DNA from: a virus
DNA: 20,131 nucleotides
Direction: 5' to 3' (one strand)
Virus record (IMG/VR): IMGVR_UViG_3300047377_000190
Coordinates: 1 to 20,131 of that record
Shown here: in pieces, positions 14,686 through 19,626 of the stretch
How positions within the stretch are numbered: the first letter of the stretch is position 1
How the letters are laid out: every line of letters starts with the position of its first letter
Translations under genes and position numbers: made by a program
The notes under the pieces: generated by a model
The model's input: only the letters and a program-made list of their open reading frames with translations
The model's database searches: none
Told to the model about the DNA's origin: nothing

Positions 14686-15054
14686 ATGTTAGGAATATTA
14701 GCAAAGATACTTGGGTCTGGTGATGTCGTGAAGCAAGGCATTGACCTTATCGACAGCATGCACACTAGCACAGAAGAGGAAGTAGCGGTAAAGTCAAAGG
14801 CAAAGACGGATTTGCTACAGGCTTACGCGCCATTTAAGATAGCGCAGCGCATGCTAGCGTTTATGTTTGGCTTCACCTATGTGACTTGCTTCGCCATTGT
14901 GATGGGCATGACGCTATCTGGCAGGGGCAACCCTGATGACGTCACCAAGGTCATGGATCAGTTTAGCATCAACTATGCGATGCTGTTGATACTGGGCTTT
15001 TACTTTGGCGGCGGTGCTGTTGAGGGATTGCTAGAGAAGCGCAATAAAAAGTAA
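14686..15054 (+). CDS. Holin, GTA_holin_3TM type
   Basis: A 122-residue protein starting immediately after the endolysin stop (TAG then ATG), with GGAG seven bases upstream inside the endolysin gene. An N-terminal amphipathic helix (LGILAKILGSGDVVKQGIDL) precedes a Glu/Lys-rich region. Two clear membrane spans are present, about 56-76 (MLAFMFGFTYVTCFAIVMG) and 93-114 (INYAMLLILGFYFGGGAVEG), and the N-terminal helix could be the third. The motif 'R-x-x-L-A-F-x-F-x-x-x-Y ... L-x-x-G-F-Y-F-G-G-x-x-x-E' is characteristic of the 3-TM holin family found in gene transfer agents and phages of alphaproteobacteria. It forms membrane lesions that let the M15 endolysin reach the wall. The gene ends inside a hairpin terminator shared with the opposing operon. 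Confidence 0.75.
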   Translation: MLGILAKILGSGDVVKQGIDLIDSMHTSTEEEVAVKSKAKTDLLQAYAPFKIAQRMLAFMFGFTYVTCFAIVMGMTLSGRGNPDDVTKVMDQFSINYAMLLILGFYFGGGAVEGLLEKRNKK

Positions 15055-15074
15055 GGGGGCTACTGCGCCCCCTT
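15053..15074. terminator. Shared hairpin terminator between convergent operons
   Basis: AAGGGGGC (15053-15060) pairs perfectly with GCCCCCTT (15067-15074) around a 6-base loop: an 8-bp stem, mostly GC. In the leftward direction it is followed by a T-rich tract (TTACTTTTTATT), which makes a good intrinsic terminator for the early leftward operon. In the rightward direction no T-run follows, so it should stop late transcripts less well. The stem overlaps the holin stop codon on one side and the last codons of the HTH gene on the other, leaving only 5 bases between the two coding regions. Confidence 0.75.
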
Positions 15075-15278
15075 CACTATCTCCAGCGTGTGGCGCTGGC
15101 CGTAGGTTTTTCGCAATATGCCACGGTCGCACATGATTTCCACATGCTTTCCTATGGCTTGCTTGGAGACGTTCAGGGTAGCCGCTAGCTGTGTGTAGCT
15201 AGGAACGTACCCCTGCGCCTCAGATAGCGTCTGTATGGCGCTCAGAACGCGATGCTGGGCTGGTGTAATCCTATACAT
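15060..15278 (-). CDS. Small LexA-like winged-helix DNA-binding protein
   Basis: A 72-residue protein: MYRITPAQHRVLSAIQTL, then GYVPSYTQLAATLNVSKQAI with a clear helix-turn-helix (TQLAATLNVSKQAIGKHVEI), and a wing segment GILRKTYGQRHTLEIV. The pattern 'L-T-x-x-Q-x-x-V-L-x-x-I ... G-x-x-P-S-x-x-x-L-A-x-x-L-x-V-S' matches the DNA-binding domain of LexA and related MarR-type winged helices. There is no C-terminal peptidase, so it cannot self-cleave as LexA does. The ATG at 15278 is chosen over an upstream TTG because AAGGAG lies 7 bases before it. It overlaps the stop of the exonuclease gene by 8 bases and is the last gene of the leftward operon. It may repress or modulate a phage promoter; the target is unknown. 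Confidence 0.68.
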   Translation of the reverse strand: MYRITPAQHRVLSAIQTLSEAQGYVPSYTQLAATLNVSKQAIGKHVEIMCDRGILRKTYGQRHTLEIVKGAQ

Positions 15279-16239
15279 CGCCAAGCTCCTTCACGGTCAA
15301 AGCATTCTGACGCACGCGCATGGCTGGCTTTGCCGGCACAACCTTCTCTTGCGTAGCTTTCATGTTGCGCATGCCCCACTTAACGATAACCCTTTTGCCA
15401 TCCACAACGGTGTTTGCTTCTTCATGGTTGCCCATATAATCCTTGATGACCGTTTCCGCGTCAGCGATAATCTGGTCGCACTCTTTTTTTGCACGCTTCG
15501 CCTCAAGCAAAGCCTCGACAGCATCCTGAACTTCGCCGTCTGATACGTCCAACGGCTGTGCCACATCATCGACCCGGCTGTAGGCCACGTTGCCATCGGC
15601 TGGGTTCATCAGCGGATACCAGTCGATGTCTTTGCGGCGTTGCTCAAACTCTTCGACAGCCTGTGCAATGCGTGCCTGTACGCCAGCGTCAGCGTGGTAC
15701 AGGAAGATGCGCAGGGTAGACCCGCGATAGAGTACACACACCGCGCCCAAGTCTGCGCCGGCGCACATCATCTGCGCCTGTAGCTGTAGCACGCCGCGAT
15801 GTGGTGGCGGCACATCTTCTGGCGCTGCCTGTGTTGTCTTGCATTCCAGCAATAATTTTTCGCCCGTTAGCTGGATTGCGTTTGCAACGCCGGGGATGAT
15901 AATGCCCTGCGCGTAATCCTCTTTCACCATGCGCGTGCCTGTGGCCATGCCGTCCAGCGATGCCGCCATTGGCAGCTTGTCATGGAAGAACGCTTGCGCG
16001 AAGTCGTCTTCGACATCGACAAGGCCGAGGCGGCGGGATGCTTCTGCGATGATTGCACCCTCATGGATGTCGCCCCAGCGTGTAAGCTCGTTGCCTTCCC
16101 ACGGCTCCGGCTCTTTGCCAGCATCGCGGTCTATGAACTCCGCAAGCATTTCGTTTTGCGTTGCGTATGGTGATTGCCCCATAAGCTGCGCGATGCGTGA
16201 TGCTGATAGCATGTTGTCAGGCGTTAGTTTTCCGACCAT
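15271..16239 (-). CDS. YqaJ-like viral exonuclease (lambda-exonuclease type recombinase subunit)
   Basis: A 322-residue protein of the PD-(D/E)XK YqaJ family. SASRIAQLMGQSPYATQNEM (12-31) is the typical entry motif. It is followed by RWGDIHEGAI with Glu60, ASLDGM with Asp96, LLLECKTT with Glu132 and Lys134, and QLQAQMMC (152-159), which complete the active site. Family members degrade one strand from double-stranded ends and work with an annealing protein in phage recombination and replication. A C-terminal extension (about 235-322) contains a charged helix (LLEAKRAKKECDQIIADAE) and a small beta part, as in other phage YqaJ proteins. The ATG at 16239 is preferred: it forms TAATG with the upstream HNH stop and has GGGAG (16248-16252) 8 bases before it, whereas the ATG at 16254 has no RBS. 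No RecT/Beta partner is seen in the window. Confidence 0.83.
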   Translation of the reverse strand: MVGKLTPDNMLSASRIAQLMGQSPYATQNEMLAEFIDRDAGKEPEPWEGNELTRWGDIHEGAIIAEASRRLGLVDVEDDFAQAFFHDKLPMAASLDGMATGTRMVKEDYAQGIIIPGVANAIQLTGEKLLLECKTTQAAPEDVPPPHRGVLQLQAQMMCAGADLGAVCVLYRGSTLRIFLYHADAGVQARIAQAVEEFEQRRKDIDWYPLMNPADGNVAYSRVDDVAQPLDVSDGEVQDAVEALLEAKRAKKECDQIIADAETVIKDYMGNHEEANTVVDGKRVIVKWGMRNMKATQEKVVPAKPAMRVRQNALTVKELGDV

Positions 16240-16940
16240 TAGTTTGTCTCCCATTTGTTGGATTTAGATAGATTGTCTCTGGCGAGTATGACCCTTAAGT
16301 TTTCCGCGATATGCAGACCGCATACATTTTCCCCTTTCAAGGGTATGCCGTGATCGACATGATGCTGCACGCCTGTCATCTGGGTCATCGCATTGCGCTC
16401 TTTGTACTTAACAGCAATGGCGTTCTTGTCAGCCCAAATAGGTGTAGCCCTAGCCAGCCTTTCATCGCGCTCTTGGCGCTTCATGGAATTGTAAAGGCTA
16501 ACGCGGCGCTTGTTTTCTTGCTTCCATCTTCTTGATGAAGCCTGACTTGATTGCAAGTTTTTTTGATAATGCTCCCTGCGATAAAGCAAAGCGTAATCAC
16601 GATTTTGTTGATACCACTTTTTCCTTCTCTCCGCGCATGACTGCAAGTTGCTTGCATAGTATAGCTTAGAATAATCCTTTATCGCGTCAGCGTTTTTTTG
16701 CCTCCAATTCGCTGCGCGCTGCGTAACCAAATGATGGTTCTTTTGCCTATATTCAGCTTCGTACCGCAAGCGTTTTTCTCTGTGTTTTATCCGCATCTTT
16801 TTGGATTTATGTTTTCCACATTCTGAACATTGCCCGTCAACGGCTTGCCTCTCACAAACATGCCCATGCTTGCACGGCTTGCCAGTGAAGTATCGAGGCA
16901 ACCCCTTTTCCTGTGCCTCTTTGCGTGTGATGATTTCCAT
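16239..16940 (-). CDS. HNH homing-type endonuclease
   Basis: A 233-residue protein. The N-terminus carries GLPRYFTGKPCKHGHVCER and GQCSECGKHK, a Cys/His cluster (Cys23, His25/27, Cys38, Cys41) likely to bind zinc and common in phage-borne HNH enzymes. Residues 79-160 hold three loose repeats beginning NWRQKN, KWYQQN and RWKQEN, very rich in Lys, Arg and Gln, a probable DNA-contacting helical linker. The C-terminal HNH motif is clear: VQHHVDHGIPL (191-201), GLHIAENLRVI with Asn214, and N-L-S-K-S-N-K-W at 223-230. Free-standing enzymes of this kind cut related phage genomes lacking the gene and so spread it. Here it sits between a 40-residue membrane protein and the YqaJ exonuclease, and its stop overlaps the exonuclease ATG. 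A GGGGGG run in the preceding gene serves as RBS. Confidence 0.85.
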   Translation of the reverse strand: MEIITRKEAQEKGLPRYFTGKPCKHGHVCERQAVDGQCSECGKHKSKKMRIKHREKRLRYEAEYRQKNHHLVTQRAANWRQKNADAIKDYSKLYYASNLQSCAERRKKWYQQNRDYALLYRREHYQKNLQSSQASSRRWKQENKRRVSLYNSMKRQERDERLARATPIWADKNAIAVKYKERNAMTQMTGVQHHVDHGIPLKGENVCGLHIAENLRVILARDNLSKSNKWETN

Positions 16941-16941
16941 A

Positions 16942-17064
16942 TCAACCCCCCATAATATAAATTAAATTCCACCACGTATATTGTGGCCCGAAGATGTCCA
17001 CCCAGCCCATGACCCACAGGCTGAGTAGCGCATATGTAAACAACATTCCAGCAACTTTCTGCAT
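16942..17064 (-). CDS. 40-residue single-TM membrane protein
   Basis: A very small ORF between the recombinase and HNH genes. The ATG at 17064 follows an AAGGGG ribosome binding site 7 bases upstream; longer readings that extend into the recombinase gene are unlikely. The product starts MQKVAGMLFTYALLSLWVMG with one membrane span (about 5-22), then a Trp- and aromatic-rich segment with WVDIFG and YTWWNLIYIMGG. The aromatic C-terminus suggests an interfacial or second half-span. I do not recognise a family. Candidate roles include superinfection exclusion, a minor lysis effector or a host-membrane target. It is separated by only one base from the HNH start. Confidence 0.5.
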   Translation of the reverse strand: MQKVAGMLFTYALLSLWVMGWVDIFGPQYTWWNLIYIMGG

Positions 17065-17074
17065 GATATTCCCC

Positions 17075-17698
17075 TTATGCGTTGATGAGATTACGCACGC
17101 TAGATGCGTGCCACTGACCGCCCATTGCGGTCGGTATCTGCGCGTCATTGAGCGCGGATGCGATGGCGCGTAGGCTCTGACCAGCCTTGCGCAATGCGTT
17201 GATAATAGGCATAGCTTGCGGCGCTACCTGTGCGGTGGCGCTGGCGCGTTGCTTGCCGGTAACTGAACCACCCTTTGCAGGGTCAGGTGAGCCGAGCTTA
17301 ACGCCCCGGCGCTTTGCTGCGGCTAGCGCAGCCTTGGTGCGCTTACTGATGCGTCTGCCTTCCCATTCTGCAAAGACAGCGGCCATCTGCAAGAATGTGC
17401 GGTCTGCCTCTGGCATGTCGGCGCATGTGATAGGCACGCCAGCCTCAAGCAAGCCAGTGATGAAATGCACGTTACGAGACAGACGGTCGAGCTTGGCAAT
17501 AAGCAGTGTTGCGCCTATCTTCTTGGCGTGCGCCAGTGCCTTGGCTAGCTCCGGGCGGTCGGACTTCTTGCCGCTTTCTACTTCTGTGTATTCAGCGACA
17601 ATATCATAGTGCGCACATGCGTGCTTCTGTGCCTCAAGGCCAAGGCCGGACTGGCCCTGACGCTGAGTAGATACGCGGTAGTAGACGATGAATTTCAT
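17075..17698 (-). CDS. Small serine recombinase (resolvase/invertase family)
   Basis: A 207-residue recombinase. The catalytic domain starts with IVYYRVSTQRQGQSGLGLEA, giving Arg8 and the nucleophile Ser10. It continues with SGKKSDRPELAKAL, the AKLDRLSRNV motif (69-77) with Arg72 and Arg75, and EWEGRRISKRTKAAL (111-125), the start of the long E-helix used for dimerisation. A C-terminal helix-turn-helix region follows (ALRKAGQSLRAIASALNDAQ and QWHASSVRNLI). These enzymes join or invert DNA at two sites through a 5'-phosphoserine link. Length fits small resolvases/invertases or short phage integrases and lacks the large C-terminal domains of large serine integrases. The 3' neighbour starts 11 bases downstream and the upstream gene ends 12 bases away, so it is part of the leftward operon. 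Whether it integrates, resolves or inverts cannot be told; no crossover site is recognised. Confidence 0.85.
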   Translation of the reverse strand: MKFIVYYRVSTQRQGQSGLGLEAQKHACAHYDIVAEYTEVESGKKSDRPELAKALAHAKKIGATLLIAKLDRLSRNVHFITGLLEAGVPITCADMPEADRTFLQMAAVFAEWEGRRISKRTKAALAAAKRRGVKLGSPDPAKGGSVTGKQRASATAQVAPQAMPIINALRKAGQSLRAIASALNDAQIPTAMGGQWHASSVRNLINA

Positions 17699-17710
17699 TA
17701 TGCTGCCCCT

Positions 17711-17956
17711 TTATGCGTGTGCTGAAACTTTGACCAACACCATGTCAGGTGTTGCGATGCAGACGTATGATTTGCCCTCTGCCATCATCAATTCGTTTGC
17801 GCTGTTGATTTTGAACATCGGCTGGCCAGCCTTGTCAAACGCAGCAAACGTCTTTGGTGATACGTGAATTGATTTTAGGCCAGTTGTGATTGCGACTGTC
17901 ATGCCCTTGGCAATCTTGTCTGTAATCCAATCAAATGTTTTTGCTGATGCTGTCAT
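17711..17956 (-). CDS. 81-residue protein of unknown function, first gene of the leftward operon
   Basis: The product starts MTASAKTFDWITDKIAKGMT, then VAITTGLKSIHVSPKTFAAF, FKINSANELMMAEGKSYVCI and VLVKVSAHA. It appears to be a small alpha/beta protein with no membrane segment and no Cys cluster. I do not recognise a family. ATG at 17956 is chosen because GGGA (AAAGGGAATAAAATG on the minus strand) stands in front of it; a TTG 15 bases upstream is less likely. Being first after the leftward promoter it should be expressed early and strongly, as phage host-takeover proteins often are, but that is a guess from position only. Its leader contains three TCAAC/GTTGA repeats described separately. 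Confidence 0.6.
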   Translation of the reverse strand: MTASAKTFDWITDKIAKGMTVAITTGLKSIHVSPKTFAAFDKAGQPMFKINSANELMMAEGKSYVCIATPDMVLVKVSAHA

Positions 17957-17967
17957 TTTATTCCCTT

Positions 17968-17994
17968 TCAACTAACGGTCAACGTGCCGTCAAC
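17968..17994. repeat. Three TCAAC elements at exact 11-bp spacing in the leader
   Basis: On the plus strand TCAAC occurs at 17968-17972, 17979-17983 and 17990-17994 (GTTGA on the minus strand), each start 11 bases from the next. All three lie between the likely leftward transcription start and the first gene's ATG. A period of 11 bp puts the copies on the same face of the helix, as in operator arrays for ribbon-helix-helix repressors. They may be an operator for the divergently encoded RHH protein. Confidence 0.5.
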
Positions 17995-17995
17995 T

Positions 17996-18026
17996 ATTAT
18001 ATATCACACTGCTATCATAATGTAAA
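17996..18026 (-). promoter_or_regulatory. Leftward early promoter
   Basis: On the minus strand TTTACA (18021-18026) serves as -35 and TATAAT (17996-18001) as -10. The spacing is 19 bp to that hexamer, or 17 bp to the overlapping TATATA (17998-18003). Transcription would start near 17989 and read through the 81-residue protein, the recombinase and onward to the hairpin at 15053-15074. The -35 lies inside the loop of an inverted repeat, so a protein bound there would cover the promoter. A rightward promoter is less obvious; CATAAT at 18016-18021 is a possible -10, but without a good -35. Confidence 0.55.
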
Positions 18027-18049
18027 GCATAGATAGCAAAAATATATCA
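17999..18049. promoter_or_regulatory. Operator-like inverted and direct repeats between divergent operons
   Basis: TGCTATC (18010-18016) and GATAGCA (18032-18038) form a perfect 7-bp inverted repeat with a 15-base spacer, so the centres of the arms are 22 bp, about two helical turns, apart. Outside them lie two direct copies of ATATATCA (17999-18006 and 18042-18049). The block covers the leftward -35 and -10 and ends ten bases before the RHH gene. It looks like a regulator-binding site, most simply for the RHH protein or the LexA-like protein of this region. Confidence 0.5.
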
Positions 18050-18059
18050 GGGCGATATC

Positions 18060-18254
18060 ATGGCAACAACAAAACCAACATTATTGCGGCTCAGAACCAA
18101 GACAGTTTTGATGCTGAAAGAGGCGGTCGAACAGTCGGCGCATCGCTCGATGGCGTCACTGGCTGACGAAATACTGGCGCAAGAATTAGAAAAGCGTTTG
18201 ACCAAAGACGGGTCTGACCTAGACCGTGTGATAGCGGCGGCACGCAATGGTTAA
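18060..18254 (+). CDS. Ribbon-helix-helix (Arc/CopG-like) transcription regulator
   Basis: A 64-residue protein with the full RHH plan: a short beta strand (TLLRLRT, residues 7-13), helix A (KTVLMLKEAVEQSAHR, 14-29), a turn and helix B (MASLADEILAQELEKRL, 31-47), then a short tail. RHH proteins dimerise through the strand and use it to touch the major groove, usually binding tandem short operators and often regulating their own promoter. It is the first gene of the rightward operon and lies next to repeat arrays that suit such binding. The RBS is weak (AGGG about 7-10 bases before ATG), so the protein may be made in small amounts. Its stop overlaps the start of the nuclease gene by 8 bases. 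Confidence 0.72.
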   Translation: MATTKPTLLRLRTKTVLMLKEAVEQSAHRSMASLADEILAQELEKRLTKDGSDLDRVIAAARNG

Positions 18255-18684
18255 CTCTCGCAACAAGGGCGCATCGTTCGAGCGTGACGTGAAGAACAGG
18301 CTGCATGCGGAGCTTGGGCTGGAGTTCCGCCGGGTGCTAGACCAGTGGGCCGAGGCTGGCTTGCCTGACCTAACGTGCGAAGATGACGCGTTTCCGTTTG
18401 TGATAGAGTGCAAGCGTTACCGGCAGGGTAGCACGTTTGCCTCGCCCAGCCATTGGGATCAGGTTTGCGTGGCAGCGGAGAAGGCTGGCAAAATACCGGC
18501 GCTGGTCTATAAATTCGATAGACTGCCGGAGCGCTGGCGCGTGCCTATTGAGGCGCTGGCAATGCTAGCCACGTTTGAGCGCCAAATGGGTGACGGGTAT
18601 GACTGGAAATACGCAGTCGAAATGACGTTTAACGATTTCTGCATGGTTGCAAGGGAGTTGATGTGCAATGAAACTAGCGATTGA
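18247..18684 (+). CDS. PD-(D/E)XK nuclease, Holliday-junction-resolvase-like
   Basis: A 145-residue protein. The start NSRNKGASFERDVKNRL gives Glu12 on the first helix. AGLPDLTC gives Asp41, and FVIECKRYR gives Glu54-x-Lys56: together the classical E...PD...ExK active site. The overall look ('N-K-G-x-x-F-E-R-x-V-x-x-x-L ... G-x-P-D-L ... I-E-C-K') is that of Hjc-type and VRR-type resolvases found in phage replication modules. They cut four-way or branched DNA during recombination and packaging. The remaining part includes SHWDQVCVAAEKAGKIPALV, a helix plus strand common in this fold. It overlaps the RHH gene and is followed by an overlapping small ORF, so all appear to be in one transcript. 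A restriction-type role is possible but less likely. Confidence 0.72.
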   Translation: MVNSRNKGASFERDVKNRLHAELGLEFRRVLDQWAEAGLPDLTCEDDAFPFVIECKRYRQGSTFASPSHWDQVCVAAEKAGKIPALVYKFDRLPERWRVPIEALAMLATFERQMGDGYDWKYAVEMTFNDFCMVARELMCNETSD

Positions 18685-18868
18685 TATGAGCGTGGAAGAG
18701 TTCGCCGCGTATCTAAAGAAACAGCGTGAGGCGTTGTTTGACGCCAACGACCGGCACGATGTAAACAGTAAATGGCGCAACCCTAAATGGCGTAGCGCTG
18801 TGATATCTGCGCACACAGCACGCATTGCTATGAAGCGGCGTAGCTCAAACAGGCAGCCAAACAAATGA
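18668..18868 (+). CDS. 66-residue basic protein of unknown function
   Basis: The ORF starts inside the end of the nuclease gene (17-base overlap), with GGGAG about 10 bases before the ATG, and its TGA overlaps the methyltransferase ATG (ATGA at 18865-18868). The product begins MKLAIDMSVEEFAAYLKKQR, then KWRNPKWRSAVISAHTARIA and a basic tail MKRRSSNRQPNK. It is helical and positively charged, so it may bind nucleic acid or a partner protein. I do not recognise a family. The neat overlaps on both sides and the helical, evenly charged sequence favour a real gene. Confidence 0.55.
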   Translation: MKLAIDMSVEEFAAYLKKQREALFDANDRHDVNSKWRNPKWRSAVISAHTARIAMKRRSSNRQPNK

Positions 18869-19608
18869 TGCGTCATATAGATTTATGTTCGGGCATCGGT
18901 GGATTTGCGCTGGGGTTTGAATGGGCTGGCCTGTCAACGCCAGCCATGTTCTGCGACATTGAGCCGTGGTCGCGCAAGATATTAGCAAAGCATTGGCCTG
19001 ATGTGCCAATCGAAGAAGATGTAAAGGTGTTAGCAAATGAGCCAGAAAAAATCCCAGCCGGGGGACGAGATACAATTCTTACTGCCGGGTATCCATGTCA
19101 ACCATTCTCACAAGCCGGGAAGCGCCTCGGCGCGGAAGATGACCGCCACATCTGGCCGTACATCCGCGAGATTGTTGCACAAAAACGACCCGCTTGGTGC
19201 GTTTTCGAAAATGTTTATGGTCATGTCTCCATGGGTCTCGACCAAGTGCTATCTGACTTGGAAGCCGATGGCTACGCCACAAGGGCGTTTATTGTACCGG
19301 CTTGCGGTGTCGATGCCCCGCACAGACGAGATCGGGTCTGGATTGTGGCCCACCCCAACGGCATCAGACTACAAGGGTGCGCCGAAGAACCGATACAGAG
19401 GCTCACCCACCAGCCACGGCAATCTGTCAGAGGTGGCAAGGGAAACCCCACATTCTGGTCAGCTGAACCCAACGTGGGTAGAGTGGCTCATGGGATACCC
19501 AACAGAGTGGACAGACTTAAAGGATTAGGCAATGCGATCGTGCCAAGGATTGCGATGCAAATAGGGATTGCCATACGGCAATGCGAGGCCAGCGCAACTG
19601 GTCAGTAA
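18865..19608 (+). CDS. DNA cytosine-5 methyltransferase (phage Dcm type)
   Basis: A 247-residue m5C methyltransferase with the expected motifs in order: motif I IDLCSGIGGFALGFEWAG (5-22) for SAM binding; motif IV GYPCQPFSQAGKR (75-87) with the catalytic Cys78; motif VI FENV (114-117); motif VIII PHRRDRVWIVA (152-162); motif IX RVAHGIPNRVDRLKGLGNAI (206-225); and the motif X helix after it. The segment between VIII and IX, the target-recognition region, is only about 40 residues, so the enzyme is among the short phage forms and its target site cannot be predicted. No partner restriction endonuclease is seen, which suggests protection of phage DNA from host restriction. It overlaps the preceding gene by 4 bases. 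Another long ORF runs inside it in the +2 frame (19037-19528) and also looks like a conserved protein. Confidence 0.9.
   Translation: MMRHIDLCSGIGGFALGFEWAGLSTPAMFCDIEPWSRKILAKHWPDVPIEEDVKVLANEPEKIPAGGRDTILTAGYPCQPFSQAGKRLGAEDDRHIWPYIREIVAQKRPAWCVFENVYGHVSMGLDQVLSDLEADGYATRAFIVPACGVDAPHRRDRVWIVAHPNGIRLQGCAEEPIQRLTHQPRQSVRGGKGNPTFWSAEPNVGRVAHGIPNRVDRLKGLGNAIVPRIAMQIGIAIRQCEASATGQ
19037..19528 (+). CDS. Alternate-frame ORF inside the methyltransferase gene (possible overprinted gene)
   Basis: A 163-codon ORF entirely inside the Dcm gene, in the next reading frame on the same strand. It has ATG at 19037 with AAAGGTG about 8 bases upstream, a reasonable RBS. The product contains KMTATSGRTSARLL (34-47), STKCYLTWKPMATPQGRLLY (68-87), SMPRTDEIGSGLWPTPTASD (91-110), GNLSEV, and LNPTWVEWLMGYPTEWTDL (143-161). 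These blocks match, from memory, a group of phage and prophage proteins often annotated next to or as part of cytosine methyltransferases. The same DNA encodes Dcm motifs VI, VIII and IX, so conservation in this frame could follow partly from constraint on the other. Whether it is translated is open. It could be a true overlapping gene, a widespread annotation shadow, or one partner of a frameshift product. Confidence 0.4.
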   Translation: MSQKKSQPGDEIQFLLPGIHVNHSHKPGSASARKMTATSGRTSARLLHKNDPLGAFSKMFMVMSPWVSTKCYLTWKPMATPQGRLLYRLAVSMPRTDEIGSGLWPTPTASDYKGAPKNRYRGSPTSHGNLSEVARETPHSGQLNPTWVEWLMGYPTEWTDLKD

Positions 19609-19626
19609 AGTGTAAAGGAAAATGAA

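Noticed and set aside
15235-15543. 102-codon plus-strand ORF opposite the exonuclease C-terminus
   Set aside because: Cys/His/Leu-rich product without domain; antisense to the YqaJ gene.
17187-17609. 140-codon plus-strand ORF opposite the serine recombinase
   Set aside because: The opposite strand encodes all recombinase motifs with correct spacing; this frame gives an Ala/Ser-rich product without features.
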